Positions 1 to 11,968 of a stretch of DNA of 64,000 nucleotides are shown here, piece by piece. Source of the stretch: Phanerochaete sordida (Eukaryota > Basidiomycota > Agaricomycetes > Polyporales > Phanerochaetaceae). The DNA lies in assembly GCA_019973155.2 (NCBI GenBank), contig BPQB01000086.1:62001-126000 (forward strand), in the 5' to 3' direction. The notes beneath the pieces were generated by a model, which did no database searches, was not told the DNA's origin, and saw only the letters and a program-made list of their open reading frames with translations. The translations under genes were made by a program, and so were the position numbers. Every line of letters begins with the position of its first letter. Position 1 is the stretch's first letter.

Positions 1-1015
1 CACGTCAACACCAGCAGAAGGACATCTGACGCCAAGATGCTTCCCCGAGTAAGGAATAACACTGTAGTGATCATTCTGATCTTCAATCGCAGAGAATGTA
101 TCGATAAATGTAGGCCTACACCTAACGACATTGGTCAGCAATGAGAGAATGGGGGATTACGAACTTCAGAAGACTGCCTGGGACGTACTCATTGTCAAGC
201 CTTGGGGAGATCTCCATGATGGAGTTGCAAACAGAAGATGATGGCGTAAATTGAACTTGCATCGTGATAGTGCGAGTCCATCCGAACTATAACCTCAGGT
301 TAGCGTACAAATCAACCTTTCGCAAGTTGATACGCGACCCACAATATTTGTGCCAATCGGGATGCCGGCTCCAAGTATCACTATCGACAGCGCAGAAGCA
401 TATCCCACAAGGGAACCTCTCCACAGTGCGTACACACGCAAAGAGGCCATGACTTAACATTTTAGCTGAAGACTAAGGTGCCAATGAAGAAATCGACCCA
501 CGCGATACCAGTACCACTATGCCCATGTACATTAGTGTACCAAGGGCATGAAATGAGGAGCACCTTGTACAAGTCGCAGAAGCATTATTGCACTGCACGC
601 AATTGGCTGAGCATTTTTGGCACGTCTGCCGGGAGCGGGAGCTGTGAGATGTTGAGGACCGAAGAGAAAACAAGTACACATACACCAGGAGCCATTTTGC
701 GGGGTAAGTGACAATATTTGGTCGAGAACCATGAGCCAGCGTGTACAGAGTATCAGGAGAGAGGTGACAGTAAACCTCTTCTTCCATACTACTGCGACCT
801 CTTGGTCCAGAGTAATCAGATACTCGTAGAATATCAGACCTAAAGTGCCAAGTCAAGTGTGATAATCGGCGAAGGAGTCTGGACATACATGAAGTTGCGC
901 ATGCGATGTAACTCTGATCCAAGCTGTATGGTTATTGATATCAGCACTCAACAGCGTAAACTTGCTGCGTGTGGCAGCGCTTACATTGCTTGGAACAGCT
1001 GGGCAAACGTTCCAT
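1..1015 (-). CDS. DUF6533 membrane protein, copy 0 (C-terminus cut by window edge)
   Basis: Minus-strand multi-exon gene whose 3' part lies outside the window. The exons read YEYLITLDQEVAVVWKKRF (ends near 840), SLRVYALWRGSL and GIPIGTNIV (near 335-440), then QVQFTPSSSVC (near 176-255), a 2-nt exon at 120-121 and LLFLTRGSILASD (from 68 down). These match the seven other copies in order and splice phase. The YEYxITxDQE...W..K...LL...TRW block is the N-terminal DUF6533 signature of fungal integral membrane proteins with several predicted helices; function is unknown. The first exons (probable ATG at 1015, then DQSYIACATS near 890-920) are less certain. It is transcribed in the same direction as copies 1 and 2. 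Confidence 0.75.
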
Positions 1016-3068
1016 CTTCGGCCATAGTATGCGGGAGGAGGCAGCGATGTAGTAGTGGACGACCGATTTATCCGAAGCCTCCGCCTGAGGTTTCTTATTT
1101 ATCCTGCCAGCCACCTTCGGGTGCAATTATAGGACGTTTTATCAGATATCATGTCAAGGTGAATCTCGACATGTACGGCCTCCCTTCGCGATCATCGCAT
1201 GGTGCGCGGAGAGCAGGTATTCGCGAAGCATTGAGGTGACAGCAGATGATTGCGAGAGTAGCGGGGCTCAGAGGGTTGAGCACCTCTGCATGACGGCTAG
1301 ATGCGCCTCCTGGAAAATGATATGAGATCTAAGTTTGGCTCAAACGCTCAACGTGACCATTCGAAGTTTGCTCGCTGACGAGTCTATAATTCTACCGCGA
1401 GAATTAGATTTAGTCCTACCGCGAGCCTTCTGGTGACGGTAGGCCACCACAATTGCAGCTATCCGAAGCTCGGAAAGCCTCGAAGCAAGGGTGTATTGGA
1501 AAAGTACCGCCGCATCATGAGATGCGATGCTCAGCACATCAGCGGACCTTCCCATGATGATGATGAGCAGTGCTCGCGCCGCTCTTGTGTGGCGCTGACC
1601 TCGTGCAGCGATAGCTTTGCCACGCTCAAGCTGTCGCGCAGCACCTTCTGACTTGTGGCGTATATTCGCCGTGTTTGCTTGCAAAGGACGTTTGTGAGCA
1701 TGCCAGGCCGACATTCGGATGGGTGAAGACACGAGTTCTCACATTCTTTGGCAGGAGCAGCGATTGTCACGAAGACATCGGCTTTACATTGGGTGACCGT
1801 AATATCCCGACCAGTACCGCGGCATCTCCAAGCTGGAGCAGCTGGCAGCGATATATTATGAGCGGGTGCAATACCTGCACCTGATCAAAGATGCAACAAC
1901 GTACGCCACTTGCCGGTGACTTCGATACCGCCGTCTTGCGACGATTAGCCTATACAGCAGCGACGATTGTTTGTGAGAACGACTCGGAGAAATGTAGAGC
2001 TACGACAGCTCCCGGTCCCCTGCGGAATGACCTTCCGTGTGCGCCTGCTACAGAGTATATGGCCCTAGAGTGCTCCTGACGCCGAGCCGCAGCAACGGAC
2101 TGGCCGCCGGGCAGAGTTGTAGGCGTTAATGACATAAATATGGCTCAAGAACATTCTCTATCGAGGATACTTACCTGCTAGTACTTTAGAGGACTATGAC
2201 CTATATCTCGAAGTAGAAGGCGTGTCAGAAGACATACAGTACGTAACACCAGAGGGACTCACGACGGACAAAGGGAACAGAACGGGTTGCAGTCTGCATT
2301 GGACGTTGTCCTGGAGAGCCTTAGCACGGAAAAGATCGCTCAGATGCCCTATCGGAGTCTGGGGCGATCGCGGCATGTACTTAGAAAGATTCACGGAGAC
2401 GCTTCTACGCTGGTGCCAACCAGCTTCGGTCGGCATCCTCCGCCACACAAACACAAGATGTCTTGTTGGTAGCTCGCTGCTCAGAATGGGGCAGAGCCAC
2501 GGCAGAACTGCGTGGAGCGCGGCAGTTCGCCATCTCATAACGATGAGAGCTGTCGCTGGGCCCTGGCAGATCCGCGGAAAGGCATGTTGACTCAGAGGCC
2601 GAGCCGCAGACGTGTCACAGAAAATAGGGCCAGGCATTGAAGGCTATCTTACCTCCGGAAATAAGCGAGCGCTGCTCATGCCTCAGAGCTCCCGCGGTCT
2701 CCTTCCCTCAGCCTGATTCTGTCGGAGAGTACCAATAATCGTGAGAGCAAATTGGTCCACGGTGAGCGTTCCGTACCCGCACGGTGCTACTCTAGATCTG
2801 CTGACGAGGCCGCACGTGCGATGGTCTATGAACGGCGCATCGGGTACGATGTCAGAAACCCATTCTGTAGGGGATGGCAGAGATAGCTACGCACCTAGAG
2901 CGTAGTCAAGCCCTGCCACTAGCTTGAGCGAAGCACTAGGCTGCTGCTCTCTAGCTGCTGACGTTGAATCGTGAGCGGGGTGTCGGGCGACAGGTGACAG
3001 ACTCGAAGCCACATCATCGCACTGTCTGAACGAGCAGGCGGCGAAGAGGATATGTGTCAAGGATCCAT
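1016..3068. other. intergenic, no recognised gene
   Basis: About 2 kb between DUF6533 copies 0 and 1. Open frames of up to about 147 codons occur on both strands, but none resembles a family I know or shows the exon pattern of its neighbours. It may hold decayed sequence. Confidence 0.5.
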
Positions 3069-4696
3069 TCACGCGCGGTCTCGTTGTACAAGCGTCGACG
3101 GCTGGGTCGACCCGTCCTCGTCCGTCTCCATATCCGACTCATAGAAGCTCAACGGCTCGCCAGCGTTCCCTAGGCGCGAGCGCGCCCGAAACCGCACCGT
3201 TGAGTCCGACCCTACGAGCTCCTCCGCGTCGCGGCCCGGCGCCTTCGCGTCGGCAAACTGCCGCAGGTTCAGCATGAAGCGCTGCAGCAGGACCGGGGGC
3301 TGGGGACGTCAGCACGGGATCGTCAAGTGGCGGTGAAAGGCGCACCAGGCCTTGCAGGAAGTTGTCTGCGATGTTGGCGTACTGCGGGGACGGCGGTCAG
3401 TGCAGGACGGCGAGCGAAGTTTGAGGGATGCTCACGCCGTTGACGTTCTTCACGGAGTACGTCACCATCTGCGCAATGTCGAGGGCGAGGATGGCTCTGC
3501 AGGGGTCTCGTCAGACAGGGATGCGTCCGCGGACGCAGGAAACGCACCCGAAATATATGGTGCCTAGCGCGCGGTTAGGACATCTCGTGCTCGAAGTACT
3601 AGTGTCGCAGAGCGGACGTACCATCCCGCAGAAGCAGCGTCGCGACGGAGGACTTGAGCCCCGCGCGCCGCTGCTGCTTCCAGTGCATGAACGTCTTTGT
3701 CCATGTTAGGACGACAACGAGCAGGTCGGAGGCAAGCGCGCCGCTCCGCGTGAAGTAGAGCACTAGGGTGAGACGCATGAGCCCGGCAGGCCGCGGTGAT
3801 AACGCGAGGACTGACTTCTGTGGGTGACGGCGTGAGGCCAGCGCGCGCAGAGCAGAGACGGCCAGCTTACATGAAGCTCAGATGCGCGGGCACGTCCACG
3901 TGGTATATACACGACGTATATGGGGTGTCTGTGTATAGCACTTGCACGCGCGACCAGGCGAACTGCGAAGGCTTCAGCACGGGCATAGACGCGCAGGGCT
4001 GGGCGCGCCCTGACGACGAACGCACAGAATTCGTGGCTATTGGTATGCAGCCGAGCAGGATCACCACCACGAGGAGGATGTAGCGGAGTCGTGAGTCGTG
4101 CCAGAGCGCGTAGACTCTGAGACCGGAGAATACTGTTTCACGAGATCAGCATTCGCGAATACACAGGGCTTGCAGACATACCTGCGATCTGCGCCCATGA
4201 CGCAAAGAGCAGCAGCTGGCTCACAGGCTCCAACCGTCGACAGCTGCGCCACAAAACTTGCTGAGCTTGTATCTGCCTAGCCGAGGAACGCGACCTCTGG
4301 GGCAGATCGTCAGCGGTCCTTATCCAAGGGCAAGAGCGAGGCCCGCAGACTCACACCTCGCAACACCCGTCGGCGTCACCCAGAGCGCCTGGAAGACGAC
4401 CATGACCCAGCGCGTGGAAAGCAAGAGCACCGACGTCACGCTGAGCGGCTTCTGCCACACGTACTCGACCTCTTGGCTGAACGTGATGACATACTCGTAT
4501 GCGACGAGGCCTGCACGCTCTCTGTGAGTGTCCGTTCACGGACAAACAAATGGGTGGTGCGCACCGAGGAGTCCAGCCTGAACGCGGTTGCCGGTGTAGC
4601 TGGGGAGCTACTAGTGAGCGGAGCGCTGGAAAATAAGCAGCGCGGGACGCACTATTCCTCAAGTGCAGCTTGCACTCCGGGCGCTGGGCCTGACAT
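3069..4696 (-). CDS. DUF6533 membrane protein, copy 1 (subfamily I)
   Basis: About 320 residues from roughly 12 exons. The start is ATG at 4696 (MSGPAPGVQAALEE), which splices to YYTGNRVQAGLL. Next comes the core YEYVITFSQEVEYVWQKP...TRWVMV (4351-4510), then QLLLFASWAQIA, LRVYALWHDSRLRYI (about 4040-4130) and a loop exon ending HVDVPAHLSFM (near 3870). A 2-nt exon lies at 3816-3817, followed by VLYFTRSGALASD...LTWTKTF and a very short GTIYF exon. The last exons are ILALDIAQMVTYS, YANIADNFLQGL and MLNLRQFADAKAP. The C-terminal GN(I/A)GEPLSF motif is shared by all copies. The closest paralogue is copy 5 at 28.5 kb in the opposite orientation, and the promoter is shared too. Function unknown; probably a polytopic membrane protein. 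Confidence 0.9.
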
Positions 4697-4742
4697 GGGA
4701 GGAAGGGGTATCGTGGAGCTCTGCGACTCATGGCGAGCTCAG

Positions 4743-4752
4743 GAATATAAGC
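4743..4752 (-). promoter_or_regulatory. TATA-like element of DUF6533 copy 1
   Basis: On the minus strand GCTTATATTC followed by CTGAGCTCGCC lies about 50 bp upstream of the ATG at 4696. An almost identical block precedes copy 5, so the promoter was duplicated with the gene. Confidence 0.6.
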
Positions 4753-5227
4753 AGCGCTGTCCCCGTCCCGTCGTCGATCCGTGCCAGCGGCCTTCTGTCT
4801 CATGTGCATGAAAATGATGAGCGCGGCGGCAGCACCAATTCCCGCTATCCCCTGAGTGTGTACAGATCTGAGGATGCGATCTGACGTGAGCAGTGGATAC
4901 GTTATCTGGAGATTTGCAAAACTCGACGTGCGAATCCGACCGTGAGCTGGGTCGACGCTGCCTTCGCTCGTTCAAATTCACGTACTGTCTGCGTGCACTC
5001 TTCGACCACAGCTCTGGGCATCGCACGCGCGAACGACCAATATCGTGTCTGCAGCGCTCGAGTCGCGCCACGCGGCACGGTACACGAGCAGCTCATGCTA
5101 AAAAACAGTATGCACATGGGCTCGCTCGATGGCAAGCGCGGAGTGAGTGCACTGCTTTCCAGGGCCTGCACCGCCACACCGGAGTGGACTGCAGGGCAGC
5201 AGCGTATGGTTCCATGATGTCATTGAG

Positions 5228-5560
5228 TATGGCATAGGTAGGCGTACGCAAAGAGGCCTCGAGGGTCGAAAATAGCGTCGGACTGCAGGATCTCCAGGAC
5301 GGACCGAATCATCGACCTCGTGTGCGAGGGCGCGGGGAAAGCGCCATGCGAAGCTAACGAGCGCAATGACGTGCAAGCCGGTGTCCAGCCTATGCCCACT
5401 GGTATCCTAATGGTGAACTTCAAGGTGGCAGATGGGTCGAACGTCGGCGGCGACCCTAGGCGTGTGCTGGAGTGCGCGACCTCTGGCGCATTTCTGTAAG
5501 CTGCGGCCGGCATCAGATTCACCGATGATGAATAGAGAGAAAGATTGCAGAAGGCGTAGG
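5228..5560 (-). pseudogene. decayed BTB/POZ gene (BTB psi-0)
   Basis: In one frame the minus strand reads TFDPSATLKFTIRIPVG and then RSVLEILQSDAIFDPRGLF followed by AYAYL. This parallels PPPFNTPADFIIRTPQG and TTRFVLEIPESDAVLEALL plus RFAYPG of the intact BTB gene at 27 kb. The upstream pyrimidine-rich leader also resembles that of the intact gene. The middle is out of frame and the C-terminal half is missing, so this is a truncated relic lying between DUF6533 copies 1 and 2. Confidence 0.6.
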
Positions 5561-5880
5561 AGGTATGAAGACGGTGCGGCGATGGTAAGGGGATGGTGAG
5601 AGTCGTTGTCAAGGGGCTCCAGGATGCGACGAAGATAGTTTCCCACGGTCAGTAACTCGGAGAAGGATTTGTATGGCCCCCGGAATTAGCCTCAATACAG
5701 TACCACTCCTTCGTAGAGACAGCACTTATGTCTGGGTACAACTGGGCTGTCCGAGTCCTGACTTCGCCGACACGGAGCTTTTGTGCTAAGATATCTATCA
5801 TTCTTTGCAGTAGGGTATGAGTGAGAGGAAATGATGTACATAGAGTGAAATCGTGTGGAGGCCGCGCCCAGTCTATGAGA

Positions 5881-7497
5881 TTAAAGCGCAGCCGTACCAT
5901 CTGCATTCTTTGCAGAGTCCACCTCCGAGCTGTTGAAACTCAGAGGCTCGCCGATGTTCCCTAGCAGGTGAGACGGAACGCGAAACTGCATGTTCAGGTC
6001 CGCTGTCGCGATGGTGTCATCCAGCGTCGACTGGCCGGGCATCTCATGCTGCCCGAACTGCCGCAGGTTCAGCATGAAGCGTTGGATCAGTATTGGCGGC
6101 TGTGTGTCGGTCAGTATCTTTTCTGGCGACCGAAAGGAAGTTTGGCACTTACCAGCCCTTGCAGAAAATCGTTCGCAGCGTTGCTCGACTGGAAGGACGG
6201 ATGATCAGACCACGTTGGGGCCAAAGAGCGACAGCGGAAACTTACGCCGTTGACGTTCCGGACAGAGTACGTCATGATCTGCGAGATATTCGGGGCAATC
6301 AGGATCCTGTCAGAGTCTTGTTAAGCGACGTAAGAGCTTGTAGAACAGTAGAGAGTCCACGTACACGAAGTACAATGTACCTGAAGGGGCGGCGATCAAC
6401 AGTATGTTAAGGTCAACATTACGCGGACGAACCGTCGCGGAGAAGGAGAGTAGAGATCGACGTCCCGAGTTGGAGACGTCGCAGCTGCCTCCAGTGCGCA
6501 AAGGTCTTGATCCACGTGAGGACGAGGACGAGCAAGTCAGCGGTGAGCGCGCTGCCCCTGGTGACGTAGAGCACTACAGACGACGCGGTGAGAGTCTGAG
6601 ACAGAGAACAAAAGCTAAGACTGACTTCTGCGAGTAGCTGGGTTAACGCTCTGTCCAATGCGACTACAGAAACAGCTCACATGTAATTAAGCCTCTTAGA
6701 GACGTGCGTGATGTACAAGCACGTCGAGAACGGCGGGCCCTCCCACTGCGACTGCATCCGCGTCCAGCCGAACTATGGGCGTGTTAGTCGAGTACAGACG
6801 GCAACAGCGGCGGCCAAGCAGCGTACGATGTTCGTGCCTATGGGCACGCAGCCCAGCACCAGCACGACCGCGAGGAGCACATAGCGGAAGCGCGAATCGT
6901 GCCAGAGCGCGTAAACCCGCAGGCCCGAGAACACTGCGGCGCACGGTCAGCGGCGGCCGGCGCATGTGACGCCGAAGCACACTCACGCGCGATCTGGGCG
7001 ACGGTCGTGAAGTAGACGAGCTGACTAAACGCGTTCCACTGCTGACAGCTGCATTGCACGGCGGCGTCAGCTGGGCCCTAGGCGCGGCGAGGCGGGGCTT
7101 CTGGACGCGCATTTATGAGACATTGCGCGCGGCGGCGAGAAGGAGGACGTACACTTCGACTGGCTCCGTGGGATGATCGCCGCGATCTGGTAGAGGAGCA
7201 TCACCCAGCGCGTCGAGAGCAGCAGGAGCGACGCTGCGCTGAACTTGCGCTGCCACACGCAAGCGACCTCCTGGTCGAAGGTGACCACGTACTCGTATGC
7301 GACGAGAGCTGAGTGAGCGGGCGTCAGTCATGACAACCGCAGAGCTAGACGTGAAGAGATCCTCACCGAGGAGCGAGCATGCAATATAATTGCCGGTCAC
7401 ACTGTGCCGAGCAGTCAGAAGCAGCTGCAGGAGGCGGACTGAGGAGAACGCACTACTCTTCGTACTCCTGCTGGAAAGTCGGTTGCAGCCGCGTCAT
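5881..7497 (-). CDS. DUF6533 membrane protein, copy 2 (subfamily II)
   Basis: Start ATG at 7497 (MTRLQPTFQQEYEE), splicing to VTGNYIACSLL. The exons that follow are YEYVVTFDQEVACVWQRKF...LLLLSTRWVMLLYQ (7120-7310), WNAFSQLVYFTTVAQIA (about 7010-7060), LRVYALWHDSRFRYV with GCVPIGTNIV, and FGWTRMQSQWEGPPFSTC. A 2-nt exon lies at 6626-6627, then VLYVTRGSALTADLL...LTWIKTF, GTLYF, ILIAPNISQIMTYSV, NAANDFLQGL and MLNLRQFGQHEMPGQ. No frame break was seen. It shares the NYIA(C/W)SL, QL(V)YF and LGTSISTLLLRDG traits with copy 3 at 13 kb (opposite strand). A TATA-like ATATAT lies near 7571. Confidence 0.9.
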
Positions 7498-8477
7498 GCG
7501 TACAGTCGCCGCTCAACGGCTCGAGGGGCACGTCCAGGAGAGCGGAACCCACGCTCATCCACCCCCACGCATATATGCAGCGCGCGGCCGAATTTCGCGC
7601 TAAATCCTGATGTGGGACCGCGGTGGCGGCCAAGTGCGCCGCCCAGGCCGTCCCGCCCTGTTTCATTGCCTTCCGCGGGCGCGCGGGCGTCGATCAGCGG
7701 TCCATTTTGACTGCGGACCCTATTCGCGGTGAAAAGAGCCCAGGGGGCTGTGCAGCGAGCAGCGAGATAAGCGACAAAAGCTCGCGCCTGATTCCAGCGG
7801 TGCGGAGGACTCGGAATTGCTTGGATGTCGAGTTGGGCTCTGGTTGAGCTGCGAGGTGCTACGGGCTGCTGGTCATGGCCTGGCGGACGTTCAAACGTTC
7901 AGCGTTCAAGTTGCGGCTCCTGGACGGTCGAGGGTATTTGTATTTTGAAAAGAGTGCTCGCCCCACGGGGGAAAACAGCCACGACCGAGGGCCCAGACAG
8001 GCGCAATCGCCTTGCTCGTCGTCACTGATCGCACGGACATTGTCTCACGACGGACGGGCGCGATGCCAGAGCGGTAATTCCGCTGGTCATGGGGTGCGGA
8101 AGCAGATTTTCGGAAGCGCGCCCTGTGGCTTTGTCAGCGACGCGAATCGTCCTCCCAGGAACGCACGTACCGCGTTGCCAAGAGCAGCGAGATCGAGTCG
8201 AGGAGGCAGTTCGCTGCAGGTTGGGGACCCGAAAGAAGACCCTCGTTTACGGACACTTCCGAGTGCACAGGCAGTTTCTGCAAATTTCTCGATTCTCATC
8301 AGCGCAGCATTTCGTACTGTACACAGGGTAGGTATTGTACATGTCCTTCACATCGTATTTTTTGGCGTAGTGATACAAACGGACGGGGTGCATACTGATG
8401 ACAACCCGGTCAGCACGCAGTGGACCTGCGGGGGACGGACCGGCGCACCAAGTACATCTCTAGCCAAGAACCGCGGC
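7498..8477. other. intergenic, promoter of copy 2 and 3' flank of F-box gene
   Basis: A TATA-like stretch near 7571-7578 would serve copy 2 on the minus strand. A long plus-strand open frame starting near 7875 is mostly antisense to the F-box gene and has no family resemblance. Nothing else recognised. Confidence 0.5.
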
Positions 8478-10254
8478 CTAATACTCAAAGTCGCAGCCTT
8501 CCTTGATCTCGCGGACCTCGCGCAGGCGCCAGACGTCGCCCTCGAAGCCGCGGCGCATGGTGTAGCCCGCGTGGAGCTGCACCTCGCGCAGCTGGCCGCA
8601 GTACCGGTTCCAGGGGATGACGAGGTTCTGCAGCTCCTCTTCGACGCTCTCGAACGTGTCATCGAAGAGGAAGCGCGGGTGCTCCGGCCGCCCGTTGTTC
8701 GGCGCGGCAAAGATGTGCGCGGTGTGGAGGTGCTCGAGGCGGTAAAGGTAGTGCGGCCCGAAGCTGACGATCGTGTCCTGCAACGTGGGTCAAAAACGAG
8801 TGCGAATGACGATGAGGGGCACAGCTCACCTCGTCCGGACCACGCGAACCGGAGGCAAATTCGGGGCGCGAACGTGCCTCTTCAAGCGCCTCGTACATTT
8901 CGTACGGCTGCACGCCGTTCCAGTAGTCGTTGTGCTCCCAGAGCTTGCCCGGCTCGCGGATGTCGAACGTGAGCTTGAGCTTGCGCAGCGCAGGGAAGAG
9001 CTGGCAGATCGCGTCCAAGATCTCGAGGTCCCACGTCTTGCAGTGCAGCGAGAGCATCTGCAGGTTCGGTTGGTGGCGTGCCTTGCGCGCGAGGAACTCG
9101 AGAATGCCCTCGGGCGACGTGTCTGAGCGCAGGATGCTGATCGCCTTCAGCGGCCGGTTCGTCGTCATCGCCGCGACGGCGTCGAGGAAGCCCTCGCAGT
9201 AAGTCAGGTTCGGCAGCGCCTCGGGCTTCGGGAAGCTCGTGTGCTTCGGGAGCGCATACGCGAGCGACACGGTCGTGATCGTCGGGCAGCGCTCCATGAT
9301 GCTATAGACCGCGTTCGGGAAGAGCTGCTCGGCGTGAAAGATTGGCTGCACGACGCCCTCGACGACCTGCTTGCGCTGGATGTAGAGCGCGGATAGCCCC
9401 GGAGGGATGTTGTAGACGTACACTCCTTGTATGCGGCGGCGGTAGATCGTCGCGAAAACGTCCGCCGTGGAGTCGACACGGAGTGTGCGCAGGGTTTTGG
9501 CCGACGCAAGGGCGAGACCATACTCGATGTCCTCGTCCATGTCAGCGAAGGCATGCAGGTCATGACCGTGACGGCCGGCATTGAGGACCTGCCTCCGCAG
9601 ATTGAGTAGCGTGAGGTCAGTGATGGGTAGAGTGGAGAAGTCGCGATGGGTGATGTTGTGCCTTCGCGGGAAAAGACAAAACTCGACATGCAGTTTTCGG
9701 AGGCTAGGCAGCTGGAAGAGGGATCCGAAGAGCTCGTCTGTGACGAACAGGTTCCGCAAAGTCAGGTCCTGGAGGTTCTTGAAGGACGCCAGCCTGTTCA
9801 TGAGAACACCGTAGACTCCGGGTGCAGCATACGTCTGATGCATCTTGTAATGCCGGATCGAGTGCATTATCGATTGGCTGAAGACCTGTTGGTCGACTTC
9901 AGGGAAGAGCCAGAACGGTTCGTCGTCCATCTCAGGAAACTGAGTGGTGTCGTCGCGGGTGAATGTGAGGCCGGCAGCGTCGATTAACGTACCAGGAACA
10001 TCCTCGGGCAGCGTTGAGATGTGCAACTCCAGCGAGTGAACGCCAGCTGGCAACCCAAGGTCCTCGAGCCAGATGGGAGAGTTGTGCACGAAGTCTTCGG
10101 GCTTCTTCCAGACCAGATTGCGGTGAAGGGATCGAAGACCGTAGTTGTGAAAGCGTCTGCACGTACGCACGACGCTGTTGAGATCGGTAGGGCAATCCAT
10201 GAGCTCAAAGATGCTGAGCCATAGCTCGGCGGGCATGTCTTCGGAGACACTCAT
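8478..10254 (-). CDS. F-box protein with leucine-rich C-terminal region
   Basis: Two exons, 8830-10254 and 8478-8777, separated by a 52-bp GT-AG intron; together they encode 574 residues. The N-terminus MPAELWLSIFELMDCPTDLN and VVRTCRRFHNYGLRSLHRNL is an F-box (about residues 7-50), the Skp1-binding module of SCF ubiquitin ligases. The rest has irregular leucine-rich repeats typical of basidiomycete F-box proteins (LQDLTLRNLFVTDEL, LRKLHVEFCLF, LQMLSLHCKTWDLEILDAI, LRKLKLTFDI) and ends KEGCDFEY. The substrate is unknown. Such proteins are very numerous in Agaricomycetes, so orthology cannot be claimed. It is divergent from Spp2 with about 340 bp between the start codons. Confidence 0.9.
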
Positions 10255-10594
10255 GACGAATGATGTGCACTAAGAGGTCGGTCAGATCTCTCGTACTTCG
10301 GGGCAAGGGAATGAATACGCACGGTACCTCCTCGCTCGTCGTGGTCGTGGTCGAAGCAGCGAGGGCGTCGAGAGGCGAAGGAGACGTAAAGTACAAAGAA
10401 CTGGACTTCGTGGTCTGGGATGAGGACAAGGTAGTCCTAAGCGCCCATTCTACGCAAGCGGGGATCAGAGCGTCTATCCATATCTGGCAATTGCTGGGTT
10501 AGGTAAGCCTGAGGCGGGGCAATTGGCGCAGCCAACCACATCCTCGCTTTTGACCTCGACCCCGACCTCGGCGACCTCGACGACCTCGGGACCC
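10255..10594. promoter_or_regulatory. shared divergent promoter region, F-box gene / Spp2
   Basis: The start codons at 10254 (minus) and 10595 (plus) face away from each other across 340 bp. No clear TATA box was seen. Open frames that enter this gap lack ATG starts. Confidence 0.5.
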
Positions 10595-11968
10595 ATGTCT
10601 GACCAGTCGAAAGTATCCTTCAAGATCCGTCGCCCCAGCCCGCCGTCGCGCTCCAGTTCGACAGGCGTTGACTCGGATTTCAAAATCCCGGCGTTGCCCC
10701 GTCACCTCAGTGGGACGAGCACGCCGAATAGCCCACTCCGCCGCGAGTCGCCCAAGCCCAAGTCGCGCACGTACGATGAGAGGGACAGCTCGGACGAGGA
10801 TAGTGAGGTAGAGGATGAGCTTGTGGATGGTTTTGACCGGTTCGGCGTACAGCGGTGTGTTTCCTTTCCCTTGCACCTGGCTGGAGCAGGTCCGCAACTC
10901 ACAGAAGCATTCTTCGCTGACAGCGTGCACGAAAAGCCAAAGCCCCAAGGGCCGCTGGTCATCCCCGCGCTGAAGAACCGGGATTGGCGGGACCTTGCGC
11001 GCAAGCGGAAGAACCTCTACATACCCCCGAGCGCAGCTGCCACGACCGGCGCAGACGGAAGCGTCGGCGGGCTCGGCACCAGGGATACCATCAACTCTGG
11101 TCCTCAGCAGGTCGGTCTCCAAGTACGAAAGAAGATCAAGATTGAGGAGGACGAGATGGAAGTCGAGGAGAGCGTCACCGAGAGTGTCACAGCCACAGTC
11201 ACAACGGAGGCCGCCAAGGAGGAGCCCGAGACCGAGGACCAGAAAGCCATACGCGCGCTGCTGGAAGGTGCGAGCGGCGAGGGCAAGGGGCCGCGCGTCG
11301 AGATCATCCCGGCCCCGTCAGAGGACGACGCCTTCAAGCAGGATGTCGTCGAACTTCCTGAGTCTGCTTCGCTCGACGACTACGAGCGGGTTCCCGTCGA
11401 GGACTTTGGTGCGGCCCTCCTTCGTGGTATGGGGTGGAAGGAAGGGACTGCTGCCAGCCGCAAGGGCAAGGGCCCTGTCGAACCCTGGCTTCCTCAGGCG
11501 CGCCCGGCGCTTCTGGGCATTGGCGCGAAGGAGAAGGAAGTTTTCGACGACGGGAGCAAGGGCAAGAAGAAGACGCGCCCCGACAAGAAGTACGTCCCGC
11601 TTGTCAAGCGCGAGATACGCCCTGGCGAGAGCGAACGCGACTCCGGATCTGGAGGCTCCAGCAGACGTCGCTCGCCTGAGCCCCGCAGCTCGAGACGGTC
11701 GCCTTCTCCCGACAGGAGAAATGATCGCGACCGGCACGACTCGGACTACGGCCGCGACCGCAAGCGCGACAAAGAGTTCCGCGACAAAGACCGTGACCGA
11801 GAACGCGAAAGGGATAGGGATAGGGACTACGATCGCCGTAGGGACGACAGGCGGGAGTACGAATCGAGCTCTCGACGGGACAAGGAGCGAGATCGCGACA
11901 GGGACAGCCGGAGGGATAGGTCGGGGGAAAGGTCGTCGCGGCGAGACAGGGATAGACGGGATTACTAG
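10595..11968 (+). CDS. SPP2: pre-mRNA splicing factor Spp2/GPKOW-like, G-patch protein
   Basis: Exons 10595-10854 and 10924-11968 give 434 residues. The ATG at 10595 (MSDQSKVSFKIRRP) fits the family's basic N-terminus; the open frame further upstream has no ATG. Family landmarks are VDGFDRFGVQ, then LVIPALKNRDWR just after the intron, and the G-patch core YERVPVEDFGAALLRGMGW (about residues 270-290), which in Spp2 recruits and activates the DEAH helicase Prp2 before the first splicing step. The C-terminal 120 residues are an extreme Arg/Asp/Ser tract (RDRDRD-like), longer than in yeast Spp2. A 69-bp intron interrupts the conserved FDRFGVQ block; as its length is a multiple of three, retention would add 23 residues. 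Nuclear spliceosomal role inferred from the family. Confidence 0.93.
   Translation: MSDQSKVSFKIRRPSPPSRSSSTGVDSDFKIPALPRHLSGTSTPNSPLRRESPKPKSRTYDERDSSDEDSEVEDELVDGFDRFGVQRCVSFPLHLAGAGPQLTEAFFADSVHEKPKPQGPLVIPALKNRDWRDLARKRKNLYIPPSAAATTGADGSVGGLGTRDTINSGPQQVGLQVRKKIKIEEDEMEVEESVTESVTATVTTEAAKEEPETEDQKAIRALLEGASGEGKGPRVEIIPAPSEDDAFKQDVVELPESASLDDYERVPVEDFGAALLRGMGWKEGTAASRKGKGPVEPWLPQARPALLGIGAKEKEVFDDGSKGKKKTRPDKKYVPLVKREIRPGESERDSGSGGSSRRRSPEPRSSRRSPSPDRRNDRDRHDSDYGRDRKRDKEFRDKDRDRERERDRDRDYDRRRDDRREYESSSRRDKERDRDRDSRRDRSGERSSRRDRDRRDY

Noticed and set aside
7875..8972. 365-codon plus-strand open frame
   Set aside because: Largely antisense to the F-box gene, Arg/Ala/Pro-rich shadow of GC-rich coding DNA with no family motif.
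10523..10594. Upstream 24-codon extension of Spp2
   Set aside because: It begins at TTG, not ATG; the first ATG at 10595 fits the family N-terminus.
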